Below, in pieces: positions 44,469 to 52,069 of a stretch of DNA of 64,000 nt. Position numbers and translations under genes: made by a program. The stretch is from positions 20,081-84,080 of the forward strand of contig DATKBT010000051.1 of assembly GCA_035546295.1 (NCBI GenBank), given 5' to 3'. How positions within the stretch are numbered: position 1 is the first letter of the stretch; each line of letters starts with the position of its first letter. This DNA comes from DATKBT01 sp035546295 (GTDB lineage Bacteria > Acidobacteriota > Thermoanaerobaculia > Multivoradales > Multivoraceae). The notes under the pieces are model-generated. The model was not told the origin of the DNA, ran no database searches, and was given only the letters and a program-made list of their open reading frames with translations.

Positions 44469-45262
44469 GCGCTGGCCAGCACGTCGATGAGCAGGTCAGG
44501 GCGATCGGTGAACAGCGCGTCCACCCCCATCTCGACGAGCATCCGCATCTCCGAGGGCTCGTTCACCGTGTAGACGCCGACCGGCCGGCCGTGCCGATGG
44601 CAGTGCTCGACGGCCCGCCGCCGCACCTGCCGCCTCGACAGGTTGAAGGCGCGTGAGCCGACTGCATCCATGATCTCGATCGGGGAGCGGCCGCGATGGA
44701 GCGAGCGGTTGTAGAGCGAAGCCGTGGCGATCTCGGGGGCGAGCTGACGCAGGTGCTCGAGCGCGCGCGGGTCGAACGACGAGACGATCACGCGCTCCTC
44801 GAGTCCGAGGGCGCGCACCACCTCGGCGATCCTGCTCTCGACTCCCGGCTCGACCGCGTCGGTCACCGCCTCGGTCTTGATCTCGACGTTCACCAGGACC
44901 TCTCGCGCGACCCGCTCCAGGACCTGGCGCAGGGTCGGGATGCGCGTGCCCGTCCACTCGGGAGCGAGCCAGGAGCCGGCGTCGAGCCGGGTCAGCGCGT
45001 CGAGCGCCTGGGCTGCGACCGGCCCCGCTCCATCGGTGGTGGCGTCGAGGTCCGGGTCGTGGATCACCACCAGCTCGCCGTCGCGGCTGAGCTGCACGTC
45101 GAGCTCGACCATGTCGACGCCGAGCTCGATGGCGCGCTCGAAGGCGGGCAGCGTGTTCTGGGGCGCCAGCCCCGAGGCGCCCCGGTGGCCGATCACCAGG
45201 GTCCTGCGGCCGAGGACGAGCGACTCCTCGATCGTCCGTGGTCGATCGGGAAGCGCAGCCAA
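44465..45262 (-). CDS. Glycerophosphodiester phosphodiesterase
   Basis: 265 residues from TTG 45262, which has AAGGACGTCA just upstream; the longer frame to 45526 runs through the repeat element and is not family-like. GDPD motifs: LVIGHRGASGLAPQNTLPAF (catalytic His), MVELDVQLSRDGELVVIHDP (metal-binding Glu/Asp and second His), LVNVEIKTEAV, VIVSSFDPRALEHLRQLAPE, VYTVNEPSEMRMLVEMGVDA and LFTDRPDLLIDVL. No signal peptide, so probably cytoplasmic. It hydrolyses glycerophosphodiesters to glycerol-3-phosphate and an alcohol. Confidence 0.93.
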   Translation of the reverse strand: MAALPDRPRTIEESLVLGRRTLVIGHRGASGLAPQNTLPAFERAIELGVDMVELDVQLSRDGELVVIHDPDLDATTDGAGPVAAQALDALTRLDAGSWLAPEWTGTRIPTLRQVLERVAREVLVNVEIKTEAVTDAVEPGVESRIAEVVRALGLEERVIVSSFDPRALEHLRQLAPEIATASLYNRSLHRGRSPIEIMDAVGSRAFNLSRRQVRRRAVEHCHRHGRPVGVYTVNEPSEMRMLVEMGVDALFTDRPDLLIDVLASA

Positions 45263-45383
45263 TGACGTCCTTGCCGGTCGTGCGATCGGGAGCGAGCGCG
45301 CTCGGCAAGCTAGCCCCGGAGAATTCGCACGCTCATTCTCCGGCCCATCCTCACCAATGAGCCTACTCGCCTCTCCGAATCCT

Positions 45384-45413
45384 CGGACAAACTCCTCTAG
45401 AGGAGGCTGTCCG
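45384..45413. terminator. Extended palindrome upstream of the GDPD gene
   Basis: CTCCTCTAGAGGAG (45392-45405) is a perfect 14-nt palindrome enclosed by CGGACA (45384-45389) and TGTCCG (45408-45413). It lies in the 272-bp gap between GDPD and the Gmad2 gene. It may be a terminator hairpin or a dimeric regulator site for GDPD. Confidence 0.45.
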
Positions 45414-45478
45414 GGTATTCGCCACCCGGTTCTACGGCTGTCCGCAGCGACGCGCCGAAGGCGCATGGAGCCGCGAGA

Positions 45479-45541
45479 AATTGCTAGCCGGAGATGTGCC
45501 AAAAAGCGCGCGGAGCGCGCGGGCACATCGGAGGCTAGCCG
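45479..45541 (-). terminator. 63-bp palindromic terminator cassette, copy 1
   Basis: Identical to 50689-50751. On the minus strand: GGCTAGCC, GATGTGCC, then the core GCGCGC-tcc-GCGCGC followed by TTTTT, then GGCACATC and GGCTAGC, i.e. a GC stem plus U-run nested in a longer dyad. The TAG stop codon of the Gmad2 gene (45535-45537) lies inside the outer GGCTAGCC arm. It is a textbook intrinsic terminator with extra symmetric flanks. Confidence 0.93.
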
Positions 45542-46086
45542 GGAGCCTCGAGGACGAGCGGAATCACGGTGCGCGAGGGAGGATGCCCCTCCTCCTCGGT
45601 CACCACCGGCTCGGAGACGTCGAGGTGGAGCAGGCCCGGCGATGCGTCCAGCGACTCGATCGTGAAGCGGAAGGCCCCGGGGCCGTCGACGCCCCCGCCG
45701 CTGGTGGTGCCTTCGGCGGCGACGCCGCCGTCACGCCGGGTGAGGCGCCAGATCACGGTGCTCTCGAAGGTGCGCGAGCATCCCGACACCTCGATGGGAG
45801 GGCTCACCACGCTTCCCGGTCGCGGCGAGGTGGCCACCACGAAGGGCTCACCGGCGGGGAGCCCCGCGCAGGGATCCCCGTCCATCGCGACGCTCGGGGT
45901 TCCTGCAGCAGCACGCTCCGGCTCCGGCTCCGGCGCGGAGGAAGGCTGCGCTCCGGCGCACGCGGTCGAGGTCGCGATCGTCAGCAGGAGCACGCTCCGG
46001 ACTGCCCGCCGGGCGCTGCCGGGAACCGGCTCACGCCGGCGCGGGATCGGCGCACAGGTGGAGCTGGTCGTCGTCTGGGGGTCCAT
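45535..46086 (-). CDS. Gmad2 immunoglobulin-like domain lipoprotein
   Basis: 183 residues from ATG 46086 (MDPQTTTSSTCAPIPRR); upstream frame is noise. A hydrophobic signal with a possible lipobox (LLLTIATSTACAG) suggests lipid attachment. The second half is the Gmad2 beta-sandwich: FVVATSPRPGSVVSPPIEVS, GCSRTFESTVIWRLTRRDGG, GPGAFRFTIESLDASPGLLH and EEEGHPPSRTVIPLVLEAPG. Gmad2 domains occur on cell-surface and spore proteins and are thought to be binding modules. The stop codon is within the terminator cassette. Confidence 0.85.
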   Translation of the reverse strand: MDPQTTTSSTCAPIPRRREPVPGSARRAVRSVLLLTIATSTACAGAQPSSAPEPEPERAAAGTPSVAMDGDPCAGLPAGEPFVVATSPRPGSVVSPPIEVSGCSRTFESTVIWRLTRRDGGVAAEGTTSGGGVDGPGAFRFTIESLDASPGLLHLDVSEPVVTEEEGHPPSRTVIPLVLEAPG

Positions 46087-46404
46087 GATCGCGTGGCCCG
46101 GGACCTGTCGGCGTTGGCGTCGCGGAGGCTTCGACACGCGCTTCGTCGATTGAATCAAGCGAGGCCCTCTCCTGTCGAGGCCACTCCTCCGACGGGTCGG
46201 GTGCGCGGGCGCTCGCGCCGGGTGCAGGCAGCGGTCGAGAGCAAGAAATCGCCATGAGGGGGAATGGCAGAGATCCCGTTTTGGTTCTACAATGTCCATA
46301 CACCTCTGCCGCAGGCGCGTCGCCGGCTTCTTGAGACGGAGCCAAAGCTTTGCGCAATCTCGGCGGAACACCCGTACGAGCCCACGATCGGGAGGTCTCC
46401 TTCG
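46087..46404. other. Divergent intergenic region
   Basis: 318 bases between the Gmad2 and transpeptidase genes. It has a locally AT-rich patch around 46275-46305 that probably contains a promoter, though no clean hexamer pair stands out. GGAGG at 46391-46395 is the ribosome binding site of the next gene. Confidence 0.45.
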
Positions 46405-47169
46405 TTGAATCGTCCGACTCCGTCCGGTCCGTTCCTTCTCGCTCTCCTCGTTCCGTTCTCACTCGTCTCGATCGCCACTGCCCCGGCCGCCAACGCCCGC
46501 ACCGCGGCAGACACTCGCCCCATCCCGCCGAGGATCGCCGGGCAGCTCGAAGAGCTGCACCGCGCGGCGCCCCGCCTCGACTCGAAGGTCCTCGCTCTCG
46601 CCCTCTCCGCCGCCTCCTGCGCGACGCGGACCGGGGCCGCCCCCGAGGCCCGCTATCTGGGCGTCATCGACTACTCGCTGCCGTCGACGCACCGGCGATT
46701 CTGGCTGTTCGACCTGGAGGAGAACCGGCTCCTGGCGCGCGAGCTGGTCGCCCACGGGGTCAACACCGGCGGCAACCGCTCGGCGCGCTTTTCCAACGTC
46801 GAGGGCAGCCGGCAGTCGAGCCTCGGCCTGTTCCGCACCGCCGAGACGTACTACGGGCGCAACGGGTACTCGCTGCGGCTCGACGGGCTCGAGACCGGCG
46901 TCAACGAGCTGGCGCGTCCGCGCGCGATCGTCATGCACGGGGCCTGGTACGTGACCAACCAGTTCGCCCAGCAGCATGGGCGGCTGGGCAGGAGCTGGGG
47001 CTGCCCGGCGCTCGACGAGGCGGTGAGCCGCAAGGTCATCGACCGCATCCAGGGCGGTCACCTGCTCTTCTCCTACTACCCCGACGAGGAGTGGCTGAGG
47101 AGCTCCCGGTTCCTCCAGTGCCCGGCGTCGCAGCCCTTCCAGCAGACCATGGTCGCTGCGGCCCAGTAG
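46405..47169 (+). CDS. L,D-transpeptidase-like murein catalytic domain protein (YkuD_2)
   Basis: 254 residues from TTG 46405, set by GGAGG 9 bp upstream and by the signal peptide that follows (GPFLLALLVPFSLVSIATAP). The YkuD_2 family pattern is present: LGVIDYSLPSTHRRFWLFDL, LVAHGVNTGGNRSARFSNVE, QSSLGLFRTAETYYGRNGYS, and the catalytic block AIVMHGAWYVTNQF with RLGRSWGCPALDEAV (His and Cys of the L,D-transpeptidase site). It should act on peptidoglycan stem peptides in the periplasm. Strictly the family is named by similarity; cross-linking activity is not certain. Confidence 0.92.
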   Translation: MNRPTPSGPFLLALLVPFSLVSIATAPAANARTAADTRPIPPRIAGQLEELHRAAPRLDSKVLALALSAASCATRTGAAPEARYLGVIDYSLPSTHRRFWLFDLEENRLLARELVAHGVNTGGNRSARFSNVEGSRQSSLGLFRTAETYYGRNGYSLRLDGLETGVNELARPRAIVMHGAWYVTNQFAQQHGRLGRSWGCPALDEAVSRKVIDRIQGGHLLFSYYPDEEWLRSSRFLQCPASQPFQQTMVAAAQ

Positions 47170-47173
47170 GCGT

Positions 47174-47195
47174 CGCCCTCCGATCGGAGAGGGCG
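47174..47195. terminator. Bidirectional hairpin between convergent genes
   Basis: CGCCCTC (47174-47180) / GAGGGCG (47189-47195) around CGATCGGA, 5 bp behind the transpeptidase stop and 33 bp from the GAPDH stop on the other strand. No U-tract. Confidence 0.55.
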
Positions 47196-47227
47196 CCCCG
47201 GCGCCGCCTCGGGAGAGGGGGAGGCCC

Positions 47228-48271
47228 TCAGTCCTCCTGCTCTCCGCGGTACTTCGTGGTCATGCCGTCGATGCCGGCGAGCTTCGAGATCAGGTCGTCG
47301 ATCCGCGACGAGTAGCCCCACTCGTTGTCGTACCAGGACACCACCTTGACCATGTACCCCTGGATCACCTGGGTGAGCCCAGAGTCGAAGATGCTCGAGT
47401 GGCTGTTGCCGACGATGTCGCTCGAGACGATCGGATCGGTGACGTACTCGAGGATCTTGGCCATCGGACCCTCGGCGGCGGCGCGCGCTGCGTCGTTGAC
47501 CTTCTCCGGGGTGACCTCGCGCTCGAGCTCGACGGTGAGGTCGACGACGCTGCCGTTGGGGATCGGGACGCGGAAGGCGAGCCCGTCGAGCCTGCCCTCC
47601 AGCTCCGGAATGACGCGACCCACCGCCTTGGCGGCGCCGGTCGAGGTCGGGATGATGTTGATCGCGGCATTGCGCGACCGCCGCGGGTCCTTGTGCGGGG
47701 AATCGACGAGGCGCTGATCCGCGGTGTAGGCGTGAACGGTGGTCAGCAGGCCGCGGCGGATGCCGAAGGAATCGTGGAGGATCTTGGCCAGCGGCGCCGC
47801 GCAGTTCGTCGTGCAGCTCGCGTTGCTGATGATGCGAGTGTTCTCGGTCACCACGTGATCGTTGACGCCGAGCACGACGGTGCTCTCCAGGTAGTCCTCG
47901 GTCGGCACCGTGACCACCACCCGCTTGGCGCCCGCTTCGAGGTGGTCGTCGAGCTCTTCGAGCTTGCGGAAGCGGCCCGTGCTCTCGATCACGTAGTCGA
48001 CGCCGAGGTCCTTCCACGGCAGCTTCGAGGGAACCGGCTCGGAGAGCACCTCGAAGGGATCGCCGTCGATCCACATCTTGCCGTCCTGGAGCTCCACCTT
48101 GCCCTGGTACTTGCCATGGACGCTGTCGTACTTGAAGGCGTAGGCGAGCTGCTCGGGCGCCGTCAGGTCGTTGATCGCGGCGACGTCGAAGAGCCCCTTG
48201 GTCTTCGCGGAGCGCATGACCATGCGGCCGATGCGGCCGAAACCGTTGATCGCGATGCGGGGAACTGCCAT
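47228..48271 (-). CDS. gap: Glyceraldehyde-3-phosphate dehydrogenase, type I
   Basis: 347 residues; ATG 48271 with GGAGTCC upstream. NAD-binding start VPRIAINGFGRIGRMVMRSA, with INDL after the second strand (Asp favours NAD). Catalytic Cys153 is in ISNASCTTNCAAPLAKIL; TTVHAYTADQRLVDSPHKD holds the active His; GAAKAVGRVIPELEGRLDGL and SWYDNEWGYSSRIDDLI are typical for the C-domain. It converts glyceraldehyde-3-phosphate to 1,3-bisphosphoglycerate in glycolysis and back. There is no pgk/tpi operon here; it stands alone. Confidence 0.97.
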   Translation of the reverse strand: MAVPRIAINGFGRIGRMVMRSAKTKGLFDVAAINDLTAPEQLAYAFKYDSVHGKYQGKVELQDGKMWIDGDPFEVLSEPVPSKLPWKDLGVDYVIESTGRFRKLEELDDHLEAGAKRVVVTVPTEDYLESTVVLGVNDHVVTENTRIISNASCTTNCAAPLAKILHDSFGIRRGLLTTVHAYTADQRLVDSPHKDPRRSRNAAINIIPTSTGAAKAVGRVIPELEGRLDGLAFRVPIPNGSVVDLTVELEREVTPEKVNDAARAAAEGPMAKILEYVTDPIVSSDIVGNSHSSIFDSGLTQVIQGYMVKVVSWYDNEWGYSSRIDDLISKLAGIDGMTTKYRGEQED

Positions 48272-48683
48272 GGGAGGACTCCTGGGTCGAAGGGCGGGGA
48301 GGAGCGGCAAGAAGCAGAAAGGAGGGGGAGAGCCGCTCGACTCGCCTCGGCGAACGTCGGCTCGAAGCCACCCCTTGGGCCACAGGATAACCGCAGTCCC
48401 GCGCAGGGGCTGTGGCGCGGCAGCGCGCCGCGCTCCCGGCGGCGACCTCCCGTGCGCTGTCTCGAGAGACCAGGGCGCCAGCCTCGAGCCAGGACCGACA
48501 GCTCGCCGTTGGCGGCGGCTGTCCGATGACCAGGGAGAGACCGTGCGGCGTCCCCGAGTCCGGTCGCTCGGATCGTCCCGGTTGGAAGCCCGAGGACGGC
48601 TCGCCGGCCGAGGCGGTCGCGGGCCGCCTCCTCTTGAGGCTCGGAGGATCGTCGTCGGCCCGCGAGAACGGCCTGCAGGACGC
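48272..48683. other. Intergenic region, nothing recognised
   Basis: 412 bases upstream of gap and behind the beta-barrel gene. It must contain the gap promoter. No RNA structure, repeat or credible frame was identified. Confidence 0.4.
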
Positions 48684-49241
48684 TTACTGGAAGCGCCAGC
48701 CGATGTTGAGGAAGACGCCGCTGAGGCCGATGTCGACGTCGAAGTCGCCGTCGAGGCTGCCGATCGGGAGATCCTCGACATCCCCCTCGACCTCGCGATA
48801 ACCGGTCTCGACGAAGAAGTTCGTGAACTGGACGCCGAAGTTGGCGTAGAAGCCGACCTCGTCGTCGACGCTGCCGCCGTCGGCGTCGAGCAGGTAGTAG
48901 GTGCCGCCGAAGGCCACGTAGATCGGGCCGGTGCCGAGCTTGAAGCGGACGCCGGCATCGATCGGGATCACGTCGAGCTCGAAGTCGATGTTGCTCAGCG
49001 GGCGGCCGTCGAGCTCGAGCTCCCCGTCGTCGAACTGGGTGTAGTAGGCGCCGGTGAGCTCGAACTGGATGGCGGCGCCGAACGCCACCCGGAAGCCGAG
49101 GCCGTCCGCCTTGTCGTAGTCCTCGGCCTTGTAGACGCTGGCGAAGAGCGAGAACTTGGTGCCCCCTTCGGTTGCGGCCGGAACGACTTCGGCGATCGCG
49201 AACAGGAGCAGTGCCGGGATCAAGACTCTCTTGATGCTCAT
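48684..49241 (-). CDS. Small outer-membrane beta-barrel protein
   Basis: 185 residues; ATG 49241 with AAAGGAA upstream. Signal peptide (VLIPALLLFAIAEVVPAA) is followed by alternating amphipathic strands: TKFSLFASVYKAEDYD, FRVAFGAAIQFELTGAYYTQ, GPIYVAFGGTYYLLDADGG, VGFYANFGVQFTNFFVETGY, and a C-terminal aromatic end LSGVFLNIGWRFQ, the usual BAM signal. About eight strands fit an OmpA/OmpX-size barrel. The function is not deducible. Confidence 0.85.
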   Translation of the reverse strand: MSIKRVLIPALLLFAIAEVVPAATEGGTKFSLFASVYKAEDYDKADGLGFRVAFGAAIQFELTGAYYTQFDDGELELDGRPLSNIDFELDVIPIDAGVRFKLGTGPIYVAFGGTYYLLDADGGSVDDEVGFYANFGVQFTNFFVETGYREVEGDVEDLPIGSLDGDFDVDIGLSGVFLNIGWRFQ

Positions 49242-49686
49242 GCGGAGTTCCTTTGTCGGGTTCGAGCCCTTGCCGAGAACGGCAAAGGAAGGGGCTTCGA
49301 GATGGACGTGTCTCTTCGCGCGGGCAGATGGCTCCCGCACTCGCGCGCGTGCCGCGATTCGGCAGTGCTCCCGAGCGCGTGCTCCCCGGACAGCGAGCGT
49401 TTGGCCGAAGATATCGGACAATGGCCCTCCCCGAGAAACGGAGCTCGAGCCCCCGCCGGGCTCCGCAGCCGCGAAAGGCCCAAGGGTCCAGGGTCGTCGA
49501 CGGCATCCGTCGAGGAGGGTCTCGACGATCGATCCTGATCGCCGCGAGCGACGCGGGCGGTGGAGAGGCCTCGGTCCGGTCGGCGTCCCGCGCCTCCTCG
49601 AAGAGCGTCGGCGCCGCCGGCGAGCCGGGAGCGGGCGGCGACGCGCGGCCGGAGGCGCGCGTCCCCTCGAACGGCGACCTCCGCGA
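49242..49686. other. Intergenic region, nothing recognised
   Basis: 445 bases between mtgA and the beta-barrel gene, which are transcribed in the same direction. It likely holds the promoter for the barrel gene close to 49260-49300. No other structure seen. Confidence 0.4.
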
Positions 49687-50442
49687 TCAGAGGAGCTTGC
49701 GCACCCAGCCGGCGTTGCGCATCCGCTCCTCGACCCGGGCCACGTGCCGCCGGTGATTGTCGTTGGCGCTGCCCGGGTACCAGGCGGCGCTCGGCAGGCT
49801 CGCCGCGAGCTGGGCGGCCTCGGAGGCATCGAGCTCGCGCGCCGGTTTGCCGAAGAAGCGCTGCGCGGCCGCCTCGGCGCCGAAGATGCCGGGATGGAAT
49901 TCGGCGACGTTGAGGTAGAGCTCGAGGATGCGGCGCTTGCGCAGCTTGCGTTCGAGTGCGACGGTGTACGCCGCCTCGCGCACCTTGCGGAGGTACGTGC
50001 GATCCGGTGACAGCCAGAGGTTCCTGGCGAGCTGCTGGGTGATGGTCGACGCGCCGCGTAGGCGGCGTCCCTCCCGGAGGTGCTGCTCGATGGCGATCTT
50101 GATCTCGGCCGTCGCGAAGCCGTTGTGCGAGTAGAAGTCGATGTCCTCGGCGACCAGGACGGCGAGCTTCAGCTCGTCGGAGATCTCGGAGTAGGGCGTC
50201 CAGGTCCAGCGCGGGGTCGCGCCGGTCGCCCGGTGGCGCTCGATGAAGGCGGTGGTGGTCGGAGGCGATCCGGCGAGCCGCGCCGCCGCGCCGCCGAACG
50301 ACCGGTACGTCAGGGCGAGCGCGCAGACGCCGGCGACCGCGAGGGCGGCGAGGGCGAACAGAGCCCGTCGCCAGCGCGAGCCGGGGCGCCGGCCGTCCCC
50401 GGCGGACCTGCCGGGGAGCATCCTCCGGACGAGGCGAGCCAT
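49687..50442 (-). CDS. mtgA: Monofunctional peptidoglycan glycosyltransferase
   Basis: 251 residues. An N-terminal Arg-rich stretch and one membrane anchor (ALFALAALAVAGVCALALTY) precede a GT51 domain. The motifs are KLAVLVAEDIDFYSHNGF (catalytic Glu in the EDxxFxxHxG variant), RRLRGASTITQQLARNLWLS, RKVREAAYTVALERKLRKRR and ILELYLNVAEFHPGIFGAEA. It polymerises lipid II into glycan strands at the outer face of the inner membrane. No transpeptidase domain, so it is the monofunctional type. The catalytic motif has Ile-Asp where many have Arg-Phe, still within family range. Confidence 0.94.
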   Translation of the reverse strand: MARLVRRMLPGRSAGDGRRPGSRWRRALFALAALAVAGVCALALTYRSFGGAAARLAGSPPTTTAFIERHRATGATPRWTWTPYSEISDELKLAVLVAEDIDFYSHNGFATAEIKIAIEQHLREGRRLRGASTITQQLARNLWLSPDRTYLRKVREAAYTVALERKLRKRRILELYLNVAEFHPGIFGAEAAAQRFFGKPARELDASEAAQLAASLPSAAWYPGSANDNHRRHVARVEERMRNAGWVRKLL

Positions 50443-50688
50443 CGCGTCAGCTTAGTACAGGGAAACGGCACGACTCCCAGGCGCGACCGTCCTTCGAGGT
50501 CTCGAGGCCGAGTCACGCCTCGATCGACGGACGAGGCCCCGGTCGATCACAGCGGCCACGGCCCTGCGACGAAGGACCGGTCGAGGAGCCGTCTTCCGTA
50601 GGCCGACGCCCCCGATCACACCGTCCCTGCCCCACGCCCCTTCTTCGTAGCGGCCGACCCCCCAGTCGGCCGATCTCGACGACGTTGG

Positions 50689-50751
50689 AATTGCTAGCCG
50701 GAGATGTGCCAAAAAGCGCGCGGAGCGCGCGGGCACATCGGAGGCTAGCCG
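50689..50751 (-). terminator. 63-bp palindromic terminator cassette, copy 2
   Basis: Base-for-base the same as 45479-45541, 5,210 bp away. Here it ends the YihY-family gene, whose TAG stop (50745-50747) lies in the same place of the outer arm. The remaining gap upstream (50443-50688) shows nothing else. Confidence 0.93.
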
Positions 50752-51677
50752 AGCTCGATGCGCTCCGCTCCCTTGCTCTTCGCGCGCACCAGCGCCGCGT
50801 TGAGCGCGGCGCCGAGCAGGACGGCCCACGCCGAGAGGTACAGCCACATCAGCAGGACGACGACGCCGGCGAGCGCGCCGTAGGTCTGGTTGTAGCTCCC
50901 GAACCGCTGGACGAACTGACTCATCAGCGCGGAGGCGATGAGCCAGAGCACGGTCGCGGTCGCCGCCCCCCAGGTCCCCCAGTGGATCTTTTCGCGCGTG
51001 CGGTTCGGGGCGTAGGCGTAGAGCACCGCGAGGATGAACATCATCCCGGCTCCGAGCAGCGGCCAGCGGATCAGGGCGGTGATCGTTCCCGTCGCCGACG
51101 GTCCGGGAAGCAGCGCCAGCGCGGCGGGCAGGAGAACGACCAGGAACAGCGCGACGACTCCGAACAGCAGGAGCCCACCGGTCAGCACCAGGGCGAGCCG
51201 GTTGAGCGCGAGGATGCCGCGCGGCGGCGACGCGCCGTCGATCGCGTTGCAGGCGACGATCAGGGAGCGGATGCCGCGCGTCGAGCTCCACAGGCCAATC
51301 AGCAACGACACCGCGATGCCGAGCGAGAGTGTCGGTGCGGGCGAGTCGGCGATGGCGCCGAGCTGGCGGACCAGGATCTCCTCGGCCTCGCCCGGCACCA
51401 GCAGCCCGAAGGTCTCGACCACGTTGGCGACGTCGCTGGCCTCGGCGATCAGCCCGTAGATCGAGACGAAGAGCGTCAGCGCGGGCGGCAGTGACAGGAA
51501 GGAATAGAAGGCGACCGCCGCGGCCAGCATCGCGACTCGCTCCTCGAAGACCGATCGCCAGACGTCGGCGGCGATCGTCTTCCAGTCGCCGCCGGGCTTC
51601 ACGCGCCTGTCCTCGCGAGCCGGCTCTGACTTCTTTTGCCGCCGTCGGGCCCTCTTGCTTTGCTTCTTCCCGCCCAT
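50745..51677 (-). CDS. YihY/BrkB-family inner-membrane protein
   Basis: 310 residues. A Lys/Arg-rich cytoplasmic head (MGGKKQSKRARRRQKK) is followed by six or so transmembrane helices of the YihY fold: VAMLAAAVAFYSFLSLPPAL, LSLGIAVSLLIGLWSSTRGI, LVLTGGLLLFGVVALFLVVL, WPLLGAGMMFILAVLYAYAP and LAGVVVLLMWLYLSAWAVLL. The family was once called ribonuclease BN but is an integral membrane protein of unknown transport-like function. The C-terminal end abuts the repeated terminator cassette. Confidence 0.92.
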   Translation of the reverse strand: MGGKKQSKRARRRQKKSEPAREDRRVKPGGDWKTIAADVWRSVFEERVAMLAAAVAFYSFLSLPPALTLFVSIYGLIAEASDVANVVETFGLLVPGEAEEILVRQLGAIADSPAPTLSLGIAVSLLIGLWSSTRGIRSLIVACNAIDGASPPRGILALNRLALVLTGGLLLFGVVALFLVVLLPAALALLPGPSATGTITALIRWPLLGAGMMFILAVLYAYAPNRTREKIHWGTWGAATATVLWLIASALMSQFVQRFGSYNQTYGALAGVVVLLMWLYLSAWAVLLGAALNAALVRAKSKGAERIELG

Positions 51678-52069
51678 CCTGCTTTCAGAGTAGCCCAGGA
51701 GGAGGCTTCCGCTCGGGCTCGAAGCGGTCGCGGAGGCGCCCCGCGGCGGCCGCCCCTTGACAGCGCCCCGGCGCCGGGAGCACTCTCGCCGGCAGCGAGA
51801 GGAGCTTTAGCGACAGACCTAGACGCCATCATTCCGCCGCAGACGAGCCGCGACCCGCCCCGAGCGGGTCGCAAGGAAGGGAGTGAGAGTCTCCCGCCGC
51901 CCCGCGACTGTGATCGGGACGAAAGCCGCCAGCAGCCGAACAGGCTGCCGACCGCCACTGGAGCGAAGGCTCCGGGAAGGCGCGGCGAGTAGGACGACCG
52001 AGAGCCAGGAGACCGGTTCGCGCTGCGCTCCACCAACGACTGGTCCCCGAGGGGGGAAAGGAGTCGAAC
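51678..52069 (+). promoter_or_regulatory. Cobalamin riboswitch in the btuB leader (core about 51857-52018)
   Basis: The 392-bp leader contains the conserved parts of a B12 riboswitch in order: an AAGGGAGTGAGAG region at about 51875, GCGACTG (51904-51910), GCCACTG (51954-51960), GGGAAGGCG (51974-51982) and the B12 box GCCAGGAGACC (52004-52014). A sequence resembling the start of another leader (GACAGCGCC at about 51760) precedes it and probably includes the promoter. Binding of adenosylcobalamin should reduce expression of the whole btuBFCD unit. The ribosome binding site GGGGGGAAAGGAG at 52050-52062 is the likely target. Confidence 0.93.

Noticed and set aside
45263..45526. N-terminal extension of the GDPD gene (MPARSARFLAH...)
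   Set aside because: It runs through the repeat cassette and a palindrome, and is not similar to GDPD proteins. TTG 45262 has a proper AAGGA.
45479..50751. The 63-bp palindromic repeats as integron attC sites
   Set aside because: Size and dyad are similar, but there is no GTTRRRY/RYYYAAC core, no integrase and no cassette array. A GC stem with T5 fits an intrinsic terminator better.
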